Positions 17,406 through 26,508 of a stretch of 64,000 nucleotides of DNA are shown here, piece by piece; position 1 is the stretch's first letter, and every line of letters starts with the position of its first letter. The notes beneath the pieces are model-generated. The model did not search any database. It saw only the letters and a list, made by a program, of their open reading frames with translations, and had not been told where the DNA came from. The position numbers and the translations under genes were made by a program. This stretch comes from Paraburkholderia phytofirmans PsJN (GTDB lineage Bacteria; Pseudomonadota; Gammaproteobacteria; Burkholderiales; Burkholderiaceae). The stretch is from contig NC_010681.1 in the NCBI RefSeq assembly GCF_000020125.1, forward strand, positions 4,216,001-4,280,000, written 5' to 3'.

Positions 17406-18629
17406 TCAGCTCAGGTACTGAAACAGCGAGATATTCTGAATCTTCGCGAACGCCTGCTGCGCCGCTTGCAGCGCAGCCTGCGTCATCGTGTACTTGCCGA
17501 TTGTCTTGACCATGTCGGTCTGCGTCAGATCCGCAAGATTGCTCGACGTCTGCAGCGTGTTGGTCTGCGTGACCGTCTGCAATGCCTGCACTTCCTGCTC
17601 GCGACCGCCCACGGCCGCTTGCGCCGTCACGACGTTGTTCATCGTGTTCTCGAGCTGGGTCATGCTGGTGGTCAGCGCGCTCTGGAAGCTCGCCGTCGAC
17701 GCGCCGCCCGACACCGGCGTTTGCAAAGTGGTGATCAGCTGGCTCAGGTTGGCGAACACATCCATGCTGCCTTGCGTGGCCGGCGTCACGCTAAAGCTGT
17801 CGCCCGCGTTCGGCGCGCCGGTGATCGACACCGACTGGCCGCCGAGCGTGATCGCCGACCCGGCCGTGAACGCTTGCGGCGCGCTCGTGGTCACCGCGCC
17901 GGTAGCCGGATCGGTCTGGCTCACGGTATAGGTGGTCGCGGACGAGAAGTTGATCGAATACTTGTCGGCGTTGGTCGGATCGGTCGGATTGGTCAGGCTT
18001 ACCTGGCTGATCACGCCCGTGCCGGTGTTGCCGGTCGTCGCGGCCGGCACGGCGCTGGTGCCGATAGGCGCAACGCTGCCGAAGATCGCAATGCCGTTGT
18101 CGCCGGTCTGCACCACGTGCGAATCCGTAACCTGCACGCCGGGCGTGCCGGTGTCGCCGGAATAGGTCACGACGCCGGCCGAATTCGTGGTGTACGGCTG
18201 CGCGCTGCTTTGATAACCGGCGAACAGGTAGTTGCCCTGCGGGTCGGTCGAATTGGCGAGCGTCATCAGCTGGCTGCGCAGGCTTTGCAGTTGCGTCGCG
18301 ATCGAACCGCGGTCGCCGTCGTTCAGCGAACCGTCGCCGGCGCGCAGCACCAGCGTATGAATGGTTTGCAGCACCGTATTGACGCTGCCGAGCGTGGTGT
18401 CTTCCTGTTGCAGCGAGGCGAGCGCAGTGCCCTGATTGGTCGTGTATTGCGACAGGGTCGTCGCTGTCGAGCTCAACTGCACGGCCTGCGCCGCGCCGAG
18501 CGGATTGTCCGACGGCGTGGAAAGGCTCACGCCGCTCGAAATCTCGGCATACAACTGCGACAACTGAGCTTGCTGATCGCTCATCGTCGCGACGTTCATA
18601 TTGAAGTACTGCGTGCTGGAGATGCGCAT
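17406..18629 (-). CDS. flgL: Hook-filament junction protein FlgL (HAP3)
   Basis: 407 residues; enteric FlgL is nearer 317. FlgL is the second of two junction proteins between hook and filament. The N-terminal D0/D1 helices are typical (MRISSTQYFNMNVATMSDQQAQLSQLYAEISSG), as is the C-terminal helix (NLADLTQTDMVKTIGKYTMTQAALQAAQQAF). The extra length is mainly a Thr/Gly-rich insert at about residues 200-283 (YSINFSSATTYTVSQ, then VSITGAPNAGDSFSVTP), which resembles inserts in FlgE and FlgK here. ATG 18629 is preferred to an in-frame TTG at 18635. It follows flgK by ten bases. Confidence 0.95.
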   Translation of the reverse strand: MRISSTQYFNMNVATMSDQQAQLSQLYAEISSGVSLSTPSDNPLGAAQAVQLSSTATTLSQYTTNQGTALASLQQEDTTLGSVNTVLQTIHTLVLRAGDGSLNDGDRGSIATQLQSLRSQLMTLANSTDPQGNYLFAGYQSSAQPYTTNSAGVVTYSGDTGTPGVQVTDSHVVQTGDNGIAIFGSVAPIGTSAVPAATTGNTGTGVISQVSLTNPTDPTNADKYSINFSSATTYTVSQTDPATGAVTTSAPQAFTAGSAITLGGQSVSITGAPNAGDSFSVTPATQGSMDVFANLSQLITTLQTPVSGGASTASFQSALTTSMTQLENTMNNVVTAQAAVGGREQEVQALQTVTQTNTLQTSSNLADLTQTDMVKTIGKYTMTQAALQAAQQAFAKIQNISLFQYLS

Positions 18630-18639
18630 TGTCAACGCC

Positions 18640-20613
18640 TCACTGGAAGATGCCGAGTATCGTCTGGAACAGGGTCTGCGCGGTCTGGATGACCTTGCTG
18701 TTCGCCTGATACAGCTGCTGATACTGAAGCAGGTTGGCTGCTTCTTCGTTGATGTTCACGCCCGAAACCGACTGCTGCGCGGTGGTGATCTGCGTCACCA
18801 GCGAGCTTTGCGCGGTGCTCGACGTCTGAATCTGGTTGGTCTGGTTGCCGATATTGTTGACGTAGTTCGCGTACGCGCCCGTCAGCGTGACCGTGCCGCC
18901 CGCCAGCGCTTTCGCGGTGGACAGATTCGACAGCGCCAGCGCGTTGCGACCATCGTTGGTCGCGCCGGTGTTCGGGCCGATGGTGAACTTGTCGCCGGCG
19001 GCCGGTGCGCCGCTGATCGTCACCGAAACATTGTTCATCTGGCCGGCGGTCGCGTTGTTGATCGTCAGCGTGGCGCCGGTGGCCGACGAATACGGCACCA
19101 CGGTCGCCGCACTGGCGATGGTGTACGTGGTGGCGGGGGAACCGGCCACCGTCACCGTCGAACCGACCGGGAAGCCGGACAGCCCCGTGCCGTCGTACGA
19201 GAGCGTGGTGGTCGAATTCGGCATGGTGTAGCCGGCCGTTACCGTGCCCTGCGTGATCGTGCCGGTGCCGGTGTTGCTCGATGCGGCGGCGCCCAGCACG
19301 GGCGCGGCGGCGGCGATCGCCGAGGCGTCGGTGGTGGCGGTCGCGAAGCTGTTGAGCGCGCCGCGGGTCGGCTCGACCGTGAACGAATCGCCGGCATTCA
19401 TCGTGCCGGTGGTCGAAAAATTCAGGCCGTTGATCGGCTGGCTCAGGTTGGTCGCCGAACCCACCACACTGCCCGTCGAATTGTCGGTCAGCGTGTACGT
19501 GGTGCCGTTGTAGGCCAGCGTGTAGTCGCCGGTGGTCGGCTGTGCGGGATTCGCGAACGACACGTTCAGCGACGCGTTGCCGGTGTTCTGCGTGTTCGCA
19601 TAAACAGTCGGGCCGCCCACCGAGAACAGCGCGCCACCCTTGGCGCCGGCCAGCGTGATGCCCAGTCCGTTTTGCGCGTTGACCTGCGCGGAGAAGCTCA
19701 CGGCGATCGCGCCGAGTTGCGCCTCGCCCGGATCGAGCGTCTGGCTGCGAAACGCGAGCAGACCGCCGAGCGTGCCGCCGTCGATCTTGCTGTCGGGCAG
19801 GTTTTGCGGCGCGGCCGCCGGATTCGCACCCGCCTGGCCGAGGTACTGAACGGACAATTCGCTGGTGTCGCCGGTCGAAGGCGCAGTGCCCAGGTTATAG
19901 CTGTTGCCGGAGGACACCAGCGGCTGGCCGTTGCTCATAAAGACGCTGTAGCTGCCGTTGCTGTTCACCACATTCACGCCGATCAGTTGCGACAGATTCG
20001 ACACGGCGAGATCGCGCTGATCCATCAACTGATTCGGCGGCTGGCCTTGCGTGCTGGCCTGAGTAATCTGGCCGTTCAACTGCGCGATCTGCTGCGTGTA
20101 GCTGTTGATCTGCGAAACGGTGTTGGTGAGCTGCGTGTTGACGCTCTGGCGCAGCGCATCGTACTGCTGACCCGCGGCGTTGATCTGGTTCACCAGCGTC
20201 TGCGCGCCGCTCATCGCGGTCTGGCGCGTGGCCAGGCTCGACGCGTTGTTCGAGACGTTCTGCAAACCGGTGAAGTAGCTGGTGATCGCGCTCGCAATCC
20301 CGGCGGTCGGGCTGCCGATCAGATTGTTCAGTTGCGAAATCAACGTGTTGTACGTCGATAGCGAGCTGCCCGAACTCTGCGCGTTGTTCAGCTCAGTGGT
20401 CAGATACTGGCTGTACTGGCGCGTCACGGTCGTGGTCGAGACGCCTTGCGGCAGATAGCCCGAGCCCGTGTACTGGCCGCCGCTTTCCGCATACACCGGC
20501 GTTTCGATGGTGTAGCCGGGCGTCGACGCGTTGCTGATGTTCTGGCCGGTCGTCGTGAGTCCCCACTGGGCTGCGTTCAGTCCACTGAGGCCGAGATTGA
20601 TGAGATTGGACAT
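18640..20613 (-). CDS. flgK: Hook-filament junction protein FlgK (HAP1)
   Basis: 657 residues; about 110 longer than enteric FlgK. FlgK is the first junction protein assembled on the hook. The N-terminus NLGLSGLNAAQWGLTTTGQNISNASTPGY and the C-terminus VSGVNINEEAANLLQYQQLYQANSKVIQTAQ are conserved. Two Thr/Gly-rich inserts at about residues 342-415 and 447-547 share the TTYTL and ITG-P-AGDSF(T/S)V pattern also seen in FlgL and FlgE. A sigma-28-type promoter lies 58 bases upstream, so flgKL is a late operon. Confidence 0.96.
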   Translation of the reverse strand: MSNLINLGLSGLNAAQWGLTTTGQNISNASTPGYTIETPVYAESGGQYTGSGYLPQGVSTTTVTRQYSQYLTTELNNAQSSGSSLSTYNTLISQLNNLIGSPTAGIASAITSYFTGLQNVSNNASSLATRQTAMSGAQTLVNQINAAGQQYDALRQSVNTQLTNTVSQINSYTQQIAQLNGQITQASTQGQPPNQLMDQRDLAVSNLSQLIGVNVVNSNGSYSVFMSNGQPLVSSGNSYNLGTAPSTGDTSELSVQYLGQAGANPAAAPQNLPDSKIDGGTLGGLLAFRSQTLDPGEAQLGAIAVSFSAQVNAQNGLGITLAGAKGGALFSVGGPTVYANTQNTGNASLNVSFANPAQPTTGDYTLAYNGTTYTLTDNSTGSVVGSATNLSQPINGLNFSTTGTMNAGDSFTVEPTRGALNSFATATTDASAIAAAAPVLGAAASSNTGTGTITQGTVTAGYTMPNSTTTLSYDGTGLSGFPVGSTVTVAGSPATTYTIASAATVVPYSSATGATLTINNATAGQMNNVSVTISGAPAAGDKFTIGPNTGATNDGRNALALSNLSTAKALAGGTVTLTGAYANYVNNIGNQTNQIQTSSTAQSSLVTQITTAQQSVSGVNINEEAANLLQYQQLYQANSKVIQTAQTLFQTILGIFQ

Positions 20614-20670
20614 GCGTCATCCTGAAGGGCGACACCGTACACATGCCGCCGCGTTACTTGAACATCTTGT

Positions 20671-20697
20671 TTAACGGCCTCAACTGGCAAAAATTGA
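20671..20697 (-). promoter_or_regulatory. Sigma-28 (FliA)-type promoter for flgKL
   Basis: On the minus strand TCAA (20697-20694), exactly 15 nt, then GCCGTTAA (20678-20671): the enteric TAAA-N15-GCCGATAA geometry with a T-to-A change at the -10 centre. A CCTCAA/TTGAGG inverted repeat spans the -35 end (20679-20699). The remaining gap up to ycgR (20882) shows nothing else. Confidence 0.7.
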
Positions 20698-20881
20698 GGT
20701 CATTCCGATGCGTGTTCGACGTTTGTTTCAACGTTTGCGAGGCTTGACTGCCGGACTTGTCATTCGTCGCGCAATGAGGCGCGCCGGTGCGGAAAACAGG
20801 TGACAAGGAAGTGACGATGAACCGGCAGGCACACACGATGCGCGAGCAATCCGCCCACGCACCGCGAATTCGACATTTCAA

Positions 20882-21655
20882 TCAGCGCACCAGCGAACGG
20901 CGCTTCATCTCGAGCTGCGTGATCAGACGTTGCAGCGTGTTTTCCGCGCTGCCAGGCAGCGTCAGAAAACGGAAGCCGAGCTGGTAACGCTGCGTGCCGT
21001 TCGGCAGCGCAGTGGAGCGATGCGACACGAGTTGCAGATCGAGCGAGAGCCGGCCGAGCGCGCCGAGCACCAGCTCGCAATCGAGCAGGCGCGTGCCCAT
21101 CGGCAATTCGGCCACGCGTTCGTCGGCGGTGCGCATGCCGACGCCGCCAAGCGACAGGTCGTGCACCTCGAAGCGGAACGTGTCGCCTTCGGGCAAACGG
21201 CCGGAGCATACGTACGGATCGAGAATCGGCGCATCGACGCGGAAGTACTCGCGGCGCTGCACGTAGAACAGCACCTCGGGGAAGTCGGCCTCGAACGCGG
21301 GCAGTCCTTCAAAGCGCGTCTCGCGCGGCGTGGCGGTGGCGAATTCCACGCGCACGCCGTCCGGCTGCGCGTGGAACTGGCAGCGCGGTGCGCCCAGCAA
21401 GCCCCGGTTCTGATCGGACAAGGCGCCCCAATCGAACGTGAAAGTGCGCCCGCGCACGTCGACTTCGAGCAGACGCGTGACGAGCTGTCCGCCGGCATAT
21501 TGAACGGTGAGGAAATCGCCGCGATTGACGAGATTGCGCAACTGAACGCCAATCTCCAGCGGATTGCGACGGCCAAAATCGTTGCCGCCTTCGGCTGTCT
21601 GAGCGTGCAACTGGCCTTGTGTGTCGGTCTGGCCGTTCGACTGGGTAGTATCCAT
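20882..21655 (-). CDS. ycgR: c-di-GMP-binding flagellar brake protein YcgR
   Basis: 257 residues. The N-terminal YcgR domain (NPLEIGVQLRNLVNRGDFLTVQY) is followed by a PilZ domain with both c-di-GMP-binding motifs: RREYFR and, further on, DLSLGGVG. Bound to c-di-GMP, YcgR contacts the flagellar rotor/stator and slows or biases the motor. ATG 21655 (MDTTQSNG) gives the family length; the frame extends upstream without homology. It has its own sigma-28-type promoter, so the brake is made with late motility genes. Confidence 0.9.
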   Translation of the reverse strand: MDTTQSNGQTDTQGQLHAQTAEGGNDFGRRNPLEIGVQLRNLVNRGDFLTVQYAGGQLVTRLLEVDVRGRTFTFDWGALSDQNRGLLGAPRCQFHAQPDGVRVEFATATPRETRFEGLPAFEADFPEVLFYVQRREYFRVDAPILDPYVCSGRLPEGDTFRFEVHDLSLGGVGMRTADERVAELPMGTRLLDCELVLGALGRLSLDLQLVSHRSTALPNGTQRYQLGFRFLTLPGSAENTLQRLITQLEMKRRSLVR

Positions 21656-21790
21656 GGGCTTGCCGGTATGCTTGTTCTTGCGGGCGCGTGCCAGAGCTCC
21701 TGTCGGGGCTTTCGCGCGGTCTTCATCGAAGCCGCAGCACGCGCATCCCACCCGGACATTACAACGCTTTCCGGTATCGGGTCTAACTGA

Positions 21791-21817
21791 TTAGCGGCAG
21801 TATCGGTCCAAAATTTA
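21791..21817 (-). promoter_or_regulatory. Sigma-28 (FliA)-type promoter for ycgR
   Basis: On the minus strand TAAA (21817-21814), exactly 15 nt, then GCCGCTAA (21798-21791). It lies about 135 bases upstream of ATG 21655 in the 337-base flgJ-ycgR gap and points at ycgR. Confidence 0.65.
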
Positions 21818-21878
21818 GGGGCCGGTCATGAATTATTTGCCGCAAACGTTAAAACGCACCGTCTCTTTCGCGGGTGGA

Positions 21879-21900
21879 CCGGCCGCCCATGGGCGGCCGG
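21879..21900 (-). terminator. Perfect GC-rich palindrome, likely terminator of the flgB-flgJ operon
   Basis: A 22-base perfect palindrome (CCGGCCGCCC, AT centre, then its complement) about 93 bases beyond the flgJ stop. There is no clear U-run, so a factor-dependent stop or mRNA end stabiliser is also possible. The rest of the gap holds the ycgR promoter. Confidence 0.5.
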
Positions 21901-21992
21901 CCTCGTCCGTCTTGTTATGCACCTGGCCCCGTCGCGTGCATGCTTTTGATTCGATCAAATGATCAGGCGATTCGAACCGCTGCCACGGCGGG

Positions 21993-22991
21993 TCAGCCCA
22001 TCTTCTGCATGATGGACATCAGTTTTTTCGCGTAGTGCGGGTCGGTCGCGTAACCGGCGCGCTGCATGCCGTTGGCAAAGCCGTTCACGTCATGCGCCGA
22101 ATTGATCACCTGCGCGTAACGCGGATTGCCCTTGAGCAGGCTCGCGTAATCGGTCATGGCTTCCTGATACGAGTCGTACGCGCGGAATTTTTCCACAACG
22201 CGCTGCGGCTTGCCGTTCACGTATTCGGTCGTGACCGTCGACACGGTCTTGCCCGTCCAGTCCTTGGTCGCCTTGATGCCGAACACGTTGTGGCTGGTCG
22301 AGCCGTCCGTCTTCTTGATCTCGCTCTTGCCCCAGCCGGATTCGAGTGCCGCCTGGCCGATGATGAAGCGCGCCGGAATGCCGGTCGCCGCGCTGGCGGC
22401 CTGCGCCGGTTGGGCGAGCTTATCGACGAAAGCGTCGACCTTCGGCGAGCTGCCGTCGCCCTTGAGCGGCGGAGTCAGCGCGCTGTTGGCCGAGTAGCCT
22501 TTGCCCATCGCCAGCTGGCCGTTGGCCTGCGCGTTGCCGTACGCTTTGGCGAGCGCGTTCAGCGCTGCGGTCTGGCCTTCATCGCCACCGCTGCCGCCGC
22601 CCAACGCGTTGGCCATGCCGGCCAGGCCACCCGCGCCGCCCGCACCGCCGCCTACCTGCATGCCCTGATTGCGCATCAGCTGCTTGAGCATGGCGTCCGC
22701 CACGCCAATGCCCTTTTGCGACATCTGTTGCGACAACTGCTGATCCATCATCGACGTGAAGGTGGCGCTGTCGTGCGAATCGAACGGGCCGTCTTGCGGC
22801 GTCGCGTCGCGCATGCTTTTGAGCATCATCTGCGTGAACACCGCGTCGAACTGCTGCGCGGCCATCTTCATGCCGGCTTGCGGAGATGCCTTGGCCTGCG
22901 CGCTCAGCTTCGCGAAGCCCTGCACGTCGAGCGCGAAGCGCTGGGTCAGGTCGTTCGCCGAAGCGGCGGAATTGGTCGTATCCGAATTCAT
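21993..22991 (-). CDS. flgJ: Flagellar rod assembly protein / peptidoglycan hydrolase FlgJ
   Basis: 332 residues. The N-terminal rod-binding domain (residues ~20-110) includes AAQQFDAVFTQMMLKSMRDATPQDGPFDS. A Gly-rich linker follows. The C-terminal glucosaminidase domain carries IPARFIIGQAALESGWGKSEI, with the catalytic glutamate in ALESGWG, then FGIKATKDW and KFRAYDSYQEAMTDYASLL. The hydrolase opens the murein so the rod can cross the periplasm. It is the last gene of the minus-strand flgBCDEFGHIJ run. Confidence 0.96.
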   Translation of the reverse strand: MNSDTTNSAASANDLTQRFALDVQGFAKLSAQAKASPQAGMKMAAQQFDAVFTQMMLKSMRDATPQDGPFDSHDSATFTSMMDQQLSQQMSQKGIGVADAMLKQLMRNQGMQVGGGAGGAGGLAGMANALGGGSGGDEGQTAALNALAKAYGNAQANGQLAMGKGYSANSALTPPLKGDGSSPKVDAFVDKLAQPAQAASAATGIPARFIIGQAALESGWGKSEIKKTDGSTSHNVFGIKATKDWTGKTVSTVTTEYVNGKPQRVVEKFRAYDSYQEAMTDYASLLKGNPRYAQVINSAHDVNGFANGMQRAGYATDPHYAKKLMSIMQKMG

Positions 22992-23003
22992 CCTGTGTCT
23001 TCC

Positions 23004-24191
23004 TTAGATGATTTCCAGGTCGGCGCGCAGAGCGCCCGCCGCTTTCATCGCCTGCAGGATCGACATCAGATCCGCGGGCGTCGCACCTAATGCGTTGAGC
23101 GCCTTCACCACTTCGGCGAGATTGGCGCCGGCGGTCACCAGCTTCAGTGCACCGTTGTCCTGCTTCATCTGAATCTGCGACTGCTTGGCCACCACCGTCT
23201 GACCGTTCGAGAACGCGCCAGGCTGGCTCACCACCGGCTGCGTATTGATCACCACCGAGAGGTTGCCGTGCGCTACTGCGCAGTTCTGGAGCGTGACCAT
23301 CTGATTCATCACGATCGAGCCGGTGCGCGCGTTCAGGATCACCTTCGCGGCGGCTTGCGCCGGCTTGACGTCGAGGTTCTGCAATTGCGCCATGAAGGCG
23401 ACCTGCTGCTCCGGATCGCTCGGCGCGCGCAGTTGAATCGTGCGGCCGTCGAGCGCGGTGGCCGTGCCGCCGCCGAATGCGTTGTTGACCGCCGCCACCA
23501 CACGCTGCGTGGTGTCGTAGTCCATGTCGTTGAGATCGAGCTGCATCGTGCCCGCTTGCGAGACCGAAGTCGGCACCGCGCGTTCGACGATCGCGCCGCC
23601 GGCGATGCGGCCCGCGGCCAGCGTGTTGACTTGCACCTTGCTGCCGTTGGCGCTCGCGCCAGCGCCGCCGACCGCGAGATTGCCTTGGCCGAGCGCATAC
23701 ACCTGGCCGTCGGCGCCCTTCAGCGGCGTGAGCAGCAGCGTGCCGCCGCGCAGGCTCTTGGCGTTACCGAGCGACGACACGGTCACGTCGATCTGTTCGC
23801 CGGGACGCGCGAACGGCGGCAGCACCGCCGTCACCATCACCGCGGCGACGTTCTTCAACTGGATGTTCGACAGCGACGATTGCGAATTGCTCGAACCCGC
23901 CGCCTGGTTGTTGATCGAGATGCCGAGGTTCGCCAGCATGTTGGCGAGCGTCTGCGTGGTGAACGGCGTTTGCGTGGTCTGGTCGCCCGTGCCGTCGAGG
24001 CCGACGACGAGGCCGTAGCCGATCAGCGGATTGTCGCGCACGCCCTGGATCTGCACGAGGTCCTTCAGGCGTTCGGCATAGGCAGGCGTGGCCGCCGGCA
24101 GCGCCGCGCAGGCAAGCGCGACGAAGGCGAGCGCGCGGCCGAAACCGGCGAGGCGGGCGCGGATGCGTGCACGGAAGAATACGTTACGCAT
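23004..24191 (-). CDS. flgI: Flagellar P-ring protein FlgI
   Basis: 395 residues. A cleavable signal peptide ends [10 protein letters not shown], and the mature protein opens with [31 protein letters not shown], the FlgI hallmark. The C-terminus [30 protein letters not shown] is typical. FlgI forms the peptidoglycan-level bushing around the rod and needs the FlgA chaperone. ATG 24191 sits right after the flgH stop; a GTG at 24200 would overlap flgH and is a possible alternative. Confidence 0.96.
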   Translation of the reverse strand: MRNVFFRARIRARLAGFGRALAFVALACAALPAATPAYAERLKDLVQIQGVRDNPLIGYGLVVGLDGTGDQTTQTPFTTQTLANMLANLGISINNQAAGSSNSQSSLSNIQLKNVAAVMVTAVLPPFARPGEQIDVTVSSLGNAKSLRGGTLLLTPLKGADGQVYALGQGNLAVGGAGASANGSKVQVNTLAAGRIAGGAIVERAVPTSVSQAGTMQLDLNDMDYDTTQRVVAAVNNAFGGGTATALDGRTIQLRAPSDPEQQVAFMAQLQNLDVKPAQAAAKVILNARTGSIVMNQMVTLQNCAVAHGNLSVVINTQPVVSQPGAFSNGQTVVAKQSQIQMKQDNGALKLVTAGANLAEVVKALNALGATPADLMSILQAMKAAGALRADLEII

Positions 24192-24193
24192 GA

Positions 24194-24898
24194 TCACCAC
24201 GGCGACACGTTGAGGAAGAAGCGCTGCAGGAAGCCCATATTCTCGGATTCGTCGATATAGCCCTTCGCGGAATATTCGATCTTCGCGTCGGCCACCTGGG
24301 TCGAGTACACGGCGTTCAGGTTGGAGATCGTGTTGGGATTCACCACACCTGAAAAGCGCACGAATTCATTGCCCTGATTGATCAGCATCTGCTTCTCGCC
24401 GCTCACCATCAAATTCCCGTTCGGCAGCACGCCGGTCACCGTGACGGTGATCACGCCGCTGAACGTGTTCGACGCGTTCGCGCCACCCGTCGCCGCGAAC
24501 TTGTTGGCACCGTTCGCGCTCAGGTTGACCTTGCCGAACAGACCGCCGAGAAAGCCGGCGGTCGGCACGTCGAAGTTGGTGTTGCCGCTGCGGTTGACGC
24601 CCGCGCCCGAGGACTTGGTCGCGTTGACGTTTTCCTGGATGACGATCGTCAGGATGTCGCCGACATTGCGCGGCCGCTGGTCTTCGAACAACGGACGCCC
24701 CGCGTAACCCGGGTTGTAGATCGAGCCCGGCGACTGCGCCGACGGCGGCATCGGCGGCAGCGCAGTCATCGGTTGCTGCGTGATGGGCTGCTTCGGCACG
24801 AGGCCGCAGCCACCCAGGGCCGCGAGCAGCGTGAGCTGCACGAGCGCCTGAGCGGTGCGCGAATGAACCGGATTACGAGAGAAGTGCGACATCATCAT
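24194..24898 (-). CDS. flgH: Flagellar L-ring lipoprotein FlgH
   Basis: 234 residues. A lipoprotein signal ends in LLAALGGC with the lipidated cysteine at about residue 31. The body contains [41 protein letters not shown] and [22 protein letters not shown], typical of FlgH, which forms the outer-membrane bushing of the basal body. Three consecutive ATG codons occur at the start (24898, 24895, 24892); which one is used is open. Confidence 0.96.
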   Translation of the reverse strand: MMMSHFSRNPVHSRTAQALVQLTLLAALGGCGLVPKQPITQQPMTALPPMPPSAQSPGSIYNPGYAGRPLFEDQRPRNVGDILTIVIQENVNATKSSGAGVNRSGNTNFDVPTAGFLGGLFGKVNLSANGANKFAATGGANASNTFSGVITVTVTGVLPNGNLMVSGEKQMLINQGNEFVRFSGVVNPNTISNLNAVYSTQVADAKIEYSAKGYIDESENMGFLQRFFLNVSPW

Positions 24899-24928
24899 TA
24901 CCGCCTGTTAATTCCAGTCCCTTGAACC

Positions 24929-25717
24929 TTAGACCTGCATCTGGCTCAGGGTCTGCAGCATCTGGTCGGAGGTGGTCACGGCCTTGCTGTTGATTTCGTA
25001 AGCGCGTTGCGTCTGGATCATGTTCACCAGTTCCTGCACCACGTTCACGTTCGATGCTTCCACGTAGCCCTGATTCAGCGTGCCGGCGCCGTTCAGGCCC
25101 GGCTGCGCGACGTTCGGCGCGCCCGACGAAGCGGTCTCCGCGAACAGGTTTTCACCCTTCGCATCCAGACCGGCCGGGTTGATGAACGTGGCGATCTGCA
25201 TCGAGCCGAGCTGCTGGCTGTTGGTCGAACCGGCCACGGTGATCGACACCACGCCGTCGCTGCCGATGGTGAGCGAGGTCGCGTTGTTCGGGATCGTGAT
25301 CGCCGGAATCACCTGGTAGCCGCTCGACGTCACGAGCTGACCCTGGGCATTGGTCTGGAACGAACCGTCGCGTGTGTAGGCGGTCGTGCCGTCGGGCATC
25401 TGCACCTGGAAAAAGCCCTGGCCGTTGATGGCGACGTCTTTCGAGTTGCCGGTCTGCTGCAGGTTGCCCTGCGTGTACAGACGTTCGGTGGCGACCTGTT
25501 GCACACCCGTGCCGAGCTGGATGCCGGACGGCAGTTCGGTGTTCTGCGTCGAGTTCGCGCCCGGCTGGCGGACGGTCTGATACAGCAGATCCTCGAACAC
25601 CGCGCGCGAGCCCTTGAAGCCGTTGGTGCTGACGTTCGCGAGGTTGTTCGAGATCACGTCCATCTGCGCCTGTTGCGCATTCATGCCGGTGGCGGCGATG
25701 TAGAGTGAGCGATTCAT
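24929..25717 (-). CDS. flgG: Flagellar distal rod protein FlgG
   Basis: 262 residues, normal length. FlgG builds the distal rod. The N-terminal helix region [46 protein letters not shown] is diagnostic, as is the C-terminal [34 protein letters not shown]. An AGGAAA ribosome-binding site precedes the ATG. It lies between flgF and flgH in the rod/hook operon. Confidence 0.98.
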   Translation of the reverse strand: MNRSLYIAATGMNAQQAQMDVISNNLANVSTNGFKGSRAVFEDLLYQTVRQPGANSTQNTELPSGIQLGTGVQQVATERLYTQGNLQQTGNSKDVAINGQGFFQVQMPDGTTAYTRDGSFQTNAQGQLVTSSGYQVIPAITIPNNATSLTIGSDGVVSITVAGSTNSQQLGSMQIATFINPAGLDAKGENLFAETASSGAPNVAQPGLNGAGTLNQGYVEASNVNVVQELVNMIQTQRAYEINSKAVTTSDQMLQTLSQMQV

Positions 25718-25729
25718 GGTTGTTTCCTG

Positions 25730-26488
25730 TTAGCTAAAGCTGAGCAGCTGGTTGGCGGACTGATCGTTCTTGTCGGCGCTTTCCAGCAGCTTGGTCTGCA
25801 TCTGGAACTGGCGCGCGTTGGTGATCATCGAAACCATCGCGCTGACCGGATTCACGTTGCTGCCTTCGAGCGAGGCCGGCGCAAGCGTGACGGCCGGATC
25901 GGCGTCGGCGGCATTGCCGTCGGCGGTGCGAAAGAGGCCGTCGTCGCCGCGCGTCATGGTTTGCGGATCCGGATTCACCAGCTTCAGCTGATCGACCGTC
26001 ACCACCGCCGTGGGCGGATCGCCCGGCGTCAGGGCGGACACTGTGCCGTCCTTGCCGATGGTGATTTCCGCGCCCGGCGGCACCGACACCGGACCGCCGT
26101 TGCCGAGCACCACCTGATTGGTGGCGTTCACCAGCTGGCCGTTTTCATCCACGTGCAGATTGCCGGCGCGCGTGTAGGCCTCGCCGCCGTCGGCGGTTTG
26201 CACCGCCAGCCAGCCCGGCCCCTGAATCGCCACATCGAGCGGGTTGCCCGTCTGCTGGATCGGCCCGGGCGTGTAGTCCGCACCCGGCGTCGACGACAGC
26301 ACGAAGGTGCGGGTGGTGTTGTCGTTGATCGAACTGCCGTCGCCGAACGACATCGGCACGGCGCGGAAAGTCGCCAGTTGCGCGCGAAAACCGGTGGTCG
26401 ATGCATTGGCCAGGTTGTTCGCGACGATTGCCTGCTGTTCGAGCGCTTGCGTGCTGCCCGACATCGCGGTGTAGATCAGCCGATCCAT
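25730..26488 (-). CDS. flgF: Flagellar proximal rod protein FlgF
   Basis: 252 residues. FlgF is one of the proximal rod proteins. It starts MDRLIYTAMSGSTQALEQQAIVANNLANASTTGFRAQL and ends with EGSNVNPVSAMVSMITNARQFQMQTKLLESADKNDQSANQLL, both family hallmarks. The frame stays open far upstream over flgE, so ATG 26488 was chosen on homology. The upstream part of that frame is a shadow of flgE. Confidence 0.97.
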   Translation of the reverse strand: MDRLIYTAMSGSTQALEQQAIVANNLANASTTGFRAQLATFRAVPMSFGDGSSINDNTTRTFVLSSTPGADYTPGPIQQTGNPLDVAIQGPGWLAVQTADGGEAYTRAGNLHVDENGQLVNATNQVVLGNGGPVSVPPGAEITIGKDGTVSALTPGDPPTAVVTVDQLKLVNPDPQTMTRGDDGLFRTADGNAADADPAVTLAPASLEGSNVNPVSAMVSMITNARQFQMQTKLLESADKNDQSANQLLSFS

Positions 26489-26508
26489 GGTGGGGGAGTC
26501 CCGGTCGC

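Noticed and set aside
18601..20361. 586-codon open frame on the plus strand opposite flgK
   Set aside because: Antisense shadow rich in Arg and His; flgK is conserved at both ends.
21656..21751. Upstream extension of ycgR
   Set aside because: The extra N-terminal residues are not YcgR-like; ATG 21655 gives family length.
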